NCBI GenBank assembly: GCA_029948255.1
Contig: JALIZF010001386.1
Span: 124,001 to 188,000 of the forward strand
From: Telmatactis stephensoni
Lineage: Eukaryota > Cnidaria > Anthozoa > Actiniaria > Isophelliidae
Direction: 5' to 3'
DNA: 64,000 nt
Position 1 is the stretch's first letter. Each line of letters starts with the position of its first letter. The notes below the pieces were generated by a model. That model saw only the letters and a program-made list of their open reading frames with translations, had not been told where the DNA came from and did not search any database. Positions 57,297-64,000 of this stretch are shown here, in pieces. Made by a program: the position numbers and the translations under genes.

Positions 57297-57340
57297 TTTG
57301 GAACATTCAGACAGCTAAGACAAGTTCTGCATCTCATCCC

Positions 57341-57347
57341 ATATATA
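57341..57347 (-). promoter_or_regulatory. TATA-like box upstream of exon 1a
   Basis: Same TATATAT motif at the same distance from the ATG at 57296, in the upstream copy of the tandem duplication. Confidence 0.4.
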
Positions 57348-58164
57348 CTGTGTAAAAGGAAATGAGACAACTAGGCAGGGGGGAGGGCACCCCTAGGATA
57401 ACAACCGTTCAGCGTTGTTAGATTTTGGGACGTCACACAGCGTTTGTGCTGTGGAGTTGGTGTTTGTCTTGTGGAATTTGTATTTGTGTTACGTTGTGGG
57501 ATTGATTTGTGTCTTGGAATTTGTGTTTGTGTTTTGTCCCTATGAGGCACCGTGGTTCCTTAATACTCGAACACTTTGCTTACTTAGGGCCGTACTTTCC
57601 AATTAACGCTGAGTCGTACCTCGAACTTGCCTCGCTAGTTTGTACGAGTGTGTGACAAATATTGACAGTCCTTGTATAACAACTAATTTTCTGTTTACAT
57701 TGCGTACATTTCCTGTTTCCTGTTTACATCTCATTTCTACACAAAGCGAAACTATACGTTGGTCTAATGTTTGTGTTACAGGTGTGTCACACAGGAAAAT
57801 AAACCGGTTGTAATCAAAACGGTCAATTTTACAACACTTAAAATGCTTAACTAGCAAAATTACTCAAAAATACACTAAAGTCAAGTCCAACACACAAACA
57901 CTAGTCCCACACAGGCAGAAGTACACCAATTCGACAACACAAACGCAGATTTCAAAACAAAAACACCAAACCGCAACACAAATACCAATCGTTGTTCTTC
58001 ATTAAGGGCTGTACAAGACGCTCTATGGAGCGTAAACTGGTTGCCTGTTTTGCGCGACCCGCCATGAACGTACTGGACTGCTTGCACTGCGCTTAAGGAG
58101 AAGACATGTCGACGGAGACTCACTCGTCACCAAGTCCTGAATTCCCTACCATACCCAAAATTTC

Positions 58165-58305
58165 GACAGTTTTATTGAAACATCCAACATAAATACATCA
58201 TGTAAAACTACTATATGATGTGGATGTACGAAATCTAGGCTTGCCCCAGTAAAGGTAAGGGCAACACGAGGAAGGCATGGGGAGGAGGAGGGCAAAATTA
58301 AAGCT
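58165..58305 (-). repeat. Third copy of the same repeat
   Basis: The reverse complement matches 1625-1790 closely (GCCCTCCTCCTCCCCATGCC, CCTTTACTGG, ACATCC.CATCATAT, ATGTTGGATGTTT.AATAAA). The hairpin at the end is absent. Confidence 0.6.
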
Positions 58306-59649
58306 ACAACCGGCTTGTGTGAAGTCGGGATCAGAATGAATCACTGTTTGACAGCTCACGTGTTGTGTTACCCTAATGGGGGGATCACTCAAATTGCTGT
58401 TACACCAGTACCCAATACCAACCTCGCATGCATGAATGCTCCAACTTAAAGATCCAAGGCTATAACAATTACATAATGCCTCTATATAACGCACAAAGAA
58501 ATACAGCCAAGAGAAAACATGAAAATCCTATTTGCGAGCAAATATTCCATTTCTTCTGAACATTATTTGGTAATATACCAGACAGTTTGTTACATTGATT
58601 TTGTCATATGACAATCAGTGGTATACTGGCGGATAGCAACATCGTGAAATCCATATCAACACTGCTTCCAGTGGCCAGTGGTGATGGATTCAGCATGGAT
58701 TCAGAAAGACAAAGAAATGGGCGACTCAAATAAGATATTTGGTCAAAACTGTAAGTTAAGCGCTGTTATTTATGATTCTTTGTGAAAATTAACAGTACGA
58801 TTGAACTGTTTTCATTCATTTTCAATGAAGAAATAGGCAGGTTATGACAAACTCGGCCAGTGAAACGCGAGAGCTGATGATGTTGAGATAACAACAACAA
58901 TTGCAATACCCAGCTACCCTCGTGTATTTATAATCATTCGTATGATTTCAGACCAAATTGCTCTGCACTCATTTCAATTACCACTTAATTATATTCATTT
59001 TGAACTCTACAGTACGTAATAATACTTGCAATACAAAGTGATAACTTTATAACGAAATGCCAGGTACATTAGATGGTTTTCAAGTGTTTGTACATCATTA
59101 TAAAGTTATAAAGAATTCGTTGATATAACCGGAAGTGAAACTACACAAATATTTATAACAATGCTCACGTGACCATCACATGAACTACGTCACGTCAAAA
59201 TTACTGTCTTTATACCGAATGAATGCTACTCACGACAGCTAGTCCATAGTTATAAAGTCAGTCTAGATCTAAAACTGATTTTGCAGTTGAGAGGCCTTCA
59301 GAGTCGATGATAAATGCTCGTCTCGTCTTCTTCATTTGTTCTTTCTGCTATTTGTTGGCGAAGAAGTTTATTGTACAACAGGTTTGCCTTCGGCTGACTT
59401 TGGCGCCATTCCTTGATCACAAACACAAAATTTTGTTGAATTGGAAAAGATACTAAACTAGCATTGAAGCAGTTGGATGATACCTATTTGGATAATATTT
59501 CTCTTTGCTGGAATATATCGAATTCATCTTAGTCATGAACTAGCATAAAACCTGTCTTTGATAAATGTAATTTTGACAGGAAGCATATCTTCGATCTTTC
59601 TCTTTGGCCGTCCTCAAGCATGCTGAAATATGGTCCGACCATATTTCAT
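58306..59649. other. Intergenic stretch: nothing recognised
   Basis: AT-rich, short scattered ORFs only. A distal promoter or 5' UTR of the giant gene could lie here, but no motif supports it. Confidence 0.4.
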
Positions 59650-59717
59650 GAGGAAAATATCGTGTAGTAAAATTAATTAAGGCTTAATTAATTTTACTAC
59701 AAGATATTTTCCTCATT
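59650..59717. repeat. 68-bp near-perfect palindrome
   Basis: atgaggaaaatatcgtgtag then taaaattaattaa, mirrored by ttaattaattttactacaag and atattttcctcat. Possible cruciform; origin unknown. Confidence 0.7.
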
Positions 59718-61804
59718 CTGTTTCGGATAACGAATTATCTGAAGTGATTTACTAGAAAATGGATAATGAAATTTTACAGTCTTTTGTCGAGATTTGTGGG
59801 CGCGCCATGTGTCAGTCAACGACGTTGTTGATGACCATTTCAAGACGACAGGATTCTTGCAAGACACTGTTTAGTTGAACAGCTTGTATTTTTTTTGGTG
59901 GCTACAAATTTACGTTGTGAGATATCCTGGCTTGGGTCACTGGAAAGCAAACCATTTGTTCTTAAAAAGCACGAACTTCAGTGAACTCGATCGGTACTTG
60001 GCATGTATTGTTGATGATATGTTTGTTGTGCTTGACACTTCCAGTGTCAAAATGATTAGAAAGACAATGATTCTCAACAGTTATTTGTACAGCTCTGAGG
60101 AGGATTTTGTCGTCAACTAGGAACTGTACGTTTTTAATTTTGTCCATTTTCTTGTAAACGTTTTGCCGTCTTTCCCAAGAAAATCCCCTCAATTTTTTAG
60201 TAATGCTTTTAATTGGCTGTATTTTTTCTGTGTTCTGATTGGTCAGAATGTATGTTTCCTGCAATCTCATTGGTTGTTTAAATTGGTGCGATTAATGTCT
60301 CAAATTGATGCAATTTAGAGCAAATAAGATGCGATTCGTGAATAAATCGCACACTTTTTAATCAATCAGATTGCGGGGTTTGCTAGTGATTTCAAAATGG
60401 ATATAATTAAGGTCGAAAAACGCGTAAAATTGCATGGGATCTAAAATGGTGACGTCATCGTTTCGTCGCTATGGTAACTCCGATGCAAATAATAAACTTT
60501 ATAATAATAATAAATTTTATTAACGTGTCAATACGATTCTAGCTTACATTTAAGTAAACTAATTGATGACACCTATCTACTCAAATAAAAAATAAATAAA
60601 AATAAAAATTAAGATTCTCCATACCCCACCCCCCAACAATATATAATAATATCAAAATAGACTTAAATACTAATAACTTATTTGTCAAACCCCCCATAAC
60701 TAATTACTTCTTTAATAAAATACCTCATAAAGTTCTCAACCCCTATTTCATACATTATAAGCCCCGATGCACAATACATTATAAAAACTATAAAAACTAT
60801 ACCCATAGACCGATTAGAAATATGGCGGCAAATCCGAGCTATCGCCCTGCACCGACCAGCCCCCCATCCACGCGAAACGCAATTGTGTTTAGGTAAAACA
60901 CACACCATTAAAATCTTCAATTTTTATGGAGTAAGTGGACGAAAGTTCGTAACTGTGGGTGCTTTCATGTAAGAACTACAGCCGTTTCAAGTTGACCGAT
61001 CGAAATTTGAAATTCAAGATATCCGTTTATGGTTATAATTTTCATTGCGTTTATCCTTATGAATTATTGATAAGGTTTTTAGTTATTCATAATCATCTCA
61101 ATGGCCAATAAGACTTATTACCGTCCAGTGGCTTGTTGTCGAACGTCTTTCGATTCGGGCTTCGTTTCGATTCTGATCTTTAGAGTTGAGAACGATACCT
61201 TTATAATTACAACTAGTGTAAAAAGTTAGACTTTCACGTCTTCTGGAAGGTTCAACGGTTTTTATTCCTGACCACAAAAAGATCGAGGTAATTACAATTA
61301 AACATAAAAAAGAAAGAAAAAGGTGGAAGGGTGCAGGATTACAGCCCATTGGGGTTATTAATAGAAGGTTCAGTAACCTAAAAATATATTTAATTTGACA
61401 GTAAATATGTGTGTCAGCGGTTAAAGTGGAAGTGAAAAAACATATAAACTCAAGTGAAGAAATAATTCGATAAATAGCATAATACTGGTAGAAGTAACAA
61501 TAAATAAAAGCATTTTTGGCTTCACTGAGAAAGAAGAAATCGCTTGAGCTGTTTTTAAAGCTGTTTTGTGATTCATTGCTTTTCATTTCGATTGGTAACT
61601 TCGTTCCAGCATGTGGCAGCTGCCGCATATTTTACCCCAAGTTTACCATAAATTTAATTTTGACGAGGTATATCTATTTGATTTTGAAGGTGTATTATAA
61701 CGATGCAATAGTTCTATTTCTTTAAAGTAGCTTTGAAACATACATATCTGGCAATTTGTGGTTCACATTTTATACCGCCGCAGCTTCACAAAGCTGGAGC
61801 TTGA
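59718..61804. other. Intergenic stretch: no supported gene
   Basis: Several ORFs of 80-176 codons occur on both strands, none with domain motifs or splice context. Short poly-A-rich and AT-rich runs at 60490-60620. Confidence 0.4.
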
Positions 61805-62150
61805 CTATCTCAAAAATATTTTAAAAGTATATCCGAGTTTTTGAAGGAGTGGCCTCCTTGGAGTTCTTGGTGCCGAAAAGGTAATTATACGAAGAGCTCG
61901 TTTTTGTAAGATATGAATTGATAAAACGTTTGACTTATAATTACTTTCCCATGCTAATGCGCCATACGAGATGTACAAGTATAAAATGCTATAATGGAGA
62001 TTTTTTAAAAGCTCAAGAGAAAGATAGTTGCTATACTTATATAAAATTCCGCGGATTGACTTGGCAATTTTCCTACAAATAAATACAATATGAGGAGTCC
62101 CATTATAAACAATCATCAATTAGCAAACCTAGAAACTTTAATTGTGTTTG
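61805..62150 (-). mobile_element. LINE reverse transcriptase C-terminal fragment
   Basis: Open for 104 codons on the minus strand with HIVFICRKIAKSIRGILYK, LLKNLHYSILYLYISYGALA and WESNYKS...LQKRALRIIT, the thumb/C-terminal segment of L2/CR1-like RTs. Upstream, KFLGLLIDDCL is in another frame with stops, so the copy is broken. Confidence 0.8.
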
Positions 62151-62307
62151 AGACCCTGTCAATAAGTTGCCCATTGTTGTTTCAGACAACAATGTAATAA
62201 ATATTCAGTGCTGTCAGCCGTAGTCCCACTCTCCATTACACTCTGACAGTTATCTTTACATCTTATTTTTGACAGTTTTTAAACTTTCACTTTGCAAATA
62301 TTGAGAC

Positions 62308-62315
62308 TATAAAAG
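62308..62315 (+). promoter_or_regulatory. TATA-like box upstream of the receptor-like ORF
   Basis: TATAAAAG about 340 bp before the ATG at 62655. Motif-only evidence. Confidence 0.25.
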
Positions 62316-62654
62316 ACGTCTCCTACCTGATACGTAAGTAGATCTTCCGGAGTGTAGAACATTGTATAACCAATTTATAGTATTACACTCGGAGTAAAGT
62401 TCCTAGTCCACATCTTCCGTTCTTAGAAAGTATAAGTTCAAAGGGACAGGAATTTCGCATCCCATTCTGCTTCTAAGTGTTGTACATATAATAATTTGAA
62501 ACTAAACTGAAGATGAATTGAAATTGTAGGGATATCTTGGCAGATCTTCGCTTATAGCTGAAAGATACTGATTTGATCAACACACTTTAACCTTCAAGAA
62601 CCAAGATACAAGGGACTAAAAGACTGGAGTTATATCCGTAGAGGTCTTCCAATC

Positions 62655-63314
62655 ATGACCAATTCCACAACACAAGCACTGGACTACTTTGCATTGTATA
62701 TGCTATTTGTGGATAAATATTCTCACTTCAAAATCTTCTTATACTTCCTTGTTGTTGTTAATTCTCTAAGCTCGATTCTGGCTACTGTTTTAAATTTCTT
62801 TGTCATTTTTACATTTGTAAGAACGGAAACTTTGCGAACAATTGCATCAAACATTTTGATTCTTAGCTTGGCCATTTCTGACTTTGGAGTTGGAGTAATA
62901 GCACAACCGGCGTATTGTTGTCGTTTAATTGCCTGGCTGACAAAAACGCCTTCTATATATCAAAGCAGTTTGAAAATATATCATCAGTCGTTTAATGCGC
63001 TTGTAACTGGCTCGCTTCTCACTGTTACTGCCATCACTATTGATCGGTTCCTTGCTCTTCACCTACATCTAAGATACCAAGAATTTGTCACAACGAAACG
63101 AACTTACACAGTCGCCATAGTACTATGGGTGGTTAGCTTGTCTTGGAGTTTTGTATTTTTAACAAACAAACCTTCCCTGGTGATCACCATCGATTCTTTC
63201 GCATTGGTCATCATCTTTCTTAACCTTTTGCTGATGTTTAAAATTTCTCGAGTCATACGCAGACACTCAGCACAGATGGCAGCCCAGTTAATATATATTC
63301 TACAGAATACATAA
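62655..63314 (+). pseudogene. Class A GPCR-like ORF ending after TM5 (truncated receptor or pseudogene)
   Basis: 219 codons from an ATG in a plausible context. TM1 about 27-54 (ATVLNFFVIFTF), TM2 62-85 (LSLAISDFGVG), TM3 105-128, then IDRF at 129-132 in the DRY position, TM4 150-168, TM5 173-197, and RRHSAQMAAQ in the third intracellular loop. The frame stops 12 codons later, so TM6, TM7 and the NPxxY motif are absent, and no donor or following frame for them was seen to 64000. The family (adenosine/melanocortin-like receptors expanded in cnidarians) is a judgement from the motifs; ligand unknown. It could be a dead copy or carry an exon beyond the window. Intronless up to the stop, as expected of such receptors. 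Confidence 0.75.
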
Positions 63315-64000
63315 ACTCTATAGTCTCAAGTGTATATTCTGATGTGCTTTTTCATATTAAGGAGGTTTTTTAAATTACATTAAATATTCAAATTGGTACC
63401 CAGTCTCCTACTTGATATGCAAATGGCTAATTGCCCTACCTATCTCATTTATCTGCTGGGTGTTAATTGATTGACAGAAACTTCTGTTTAATTGCACAAT
63501 CTAGTTTTTCTAAAACCTGAGAAAATCCTCCTATAGGTCATTTGCATCATAGTGTTATACACTACCAGTTATGGGGGAATATACCTGAGTTGTTCAAAAA
63601 TCCTATAAATGCAAACTCGTTATTATTCACTCTCCTGAGACCGGCACTTAAGACTTGGGTACGGGTTCTTTTACGTGAGTTGCATAAAGCACACTTAACA
63701 AACTCTTAAGTTCGTCACTTAAGTGTGAATATACGAGACACTTTTAACTTTTAACTTAAAAGTTCTTACTTTACGTTACTTCACTTCACTTCACTTCACT
63801 TTATGAGCAGCGACGTTTACGTAGATCAAGAGTATTCAGAGACAGAGATAATTAACCCATTGGATTCATTATCTCTGATGATGATTATTTTCAAAGAATT
63901 CGAATGATAAGAGCTATGTTTTATGAGGTTCTCCAGCATGTTCATCATAATCTTGAACAACAACACTCGGCGAAATCATGCACTTCGGCTTCCCAACAAC

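Larger units (their letters stand above)
53991..57874. repeat. Tandem duplication, period about 1.8 kb, 2.2 copies, carrying exon 1 and its promoter
   Basis: The sequence starting gggccgtact recurs at 53991, 55792 and 57587. Units 1 and 2 each contain a tRNA-like SINE segment, the signal-peptide exon, the TATA-like box and a G-rich run (aggcaggggggagggcacc). The third copy is partial and stops near 57874. Units differ by scattered substitutions and small indels, so the duplication is recent. It lies at the 5' end of the giant gene. Confidence 0.9.

Noticed and set aside
61098..61628. 176-codon minus-strand ORF
   Set aside because: No domain, biased AT-rich composition, no splice or promoter context.

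Overview
Eukaryotic, intron-rich, AT-rich DNA. The domain content points to a metazoan, most likely an anthozoan cnidarian such as a stony coral. This is inferred from the cnidarian-style extracellular N-terminal domains, a cnidarian-type class A receptor fragment, and the density of short foldback elements and Penelope-like fragments. No sequence search was possible.

One gene on the minus strand dominates the window. I traced 35 coding exons from a signal-peptide exon near 55.4 or 57.2 kb down to position 461. Every junction has GT..AG sites and the reading phase is kept throughout, giving at least about 3,570 codons. The 3' end lies beyond the left edge. In order the protein has: a signal peptide; a cysteine-containing extracellular module (exons 1-5); further ectodomain ending in a C-x-P-E-S-P motif (exons 6-10); HYR-like repeats (exons 11-12); about nine CARDB-like repeats (exons 12-18); a long Rhs/YD-repeat region with an intact Rhs core (exons 19-28); a Gly/Ala-rich hydrophobic stretch (exons 28-30); a charged helix (exon 31); and a C-terminal module opening with NDILGPAGYGDARF (exons 32-35). 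From CARDB onward the order resembles very large bacterial surface proteins. A bacterial-type module therefore appears to have been joined to an animal ectodomain and split by introns.

The introns are rich in repeats. A 3.7-kb intron (24.2-27.8 kb) holds a roughly 620-bp AAAGG array beginning about 90 bp after a splice donor. The 8.5-kb intron (41.2-49.7 kb) holds two arrays of the same 30-bp minisatellite in opposite orientations, about 2.6 kb each. The intron after exon 3 holds six degenerate copies of that exon's own 3' end, each with a splice-donor-like site. Many foldback (MITE-like) elements are present, including a three-level nest at 32.3-33.3 kb. The first coding exon and its TATA-like promoter lie in a tandem 1.8-kb duplication, so the gene has two near-identical candidate first exons.

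Right of 57.9 kb there are LINE remnants, an old repeat copy, and on the plus strand a class A GPCR-like reading frame (62655-63314) that stops after the fifth transmembrane segment.
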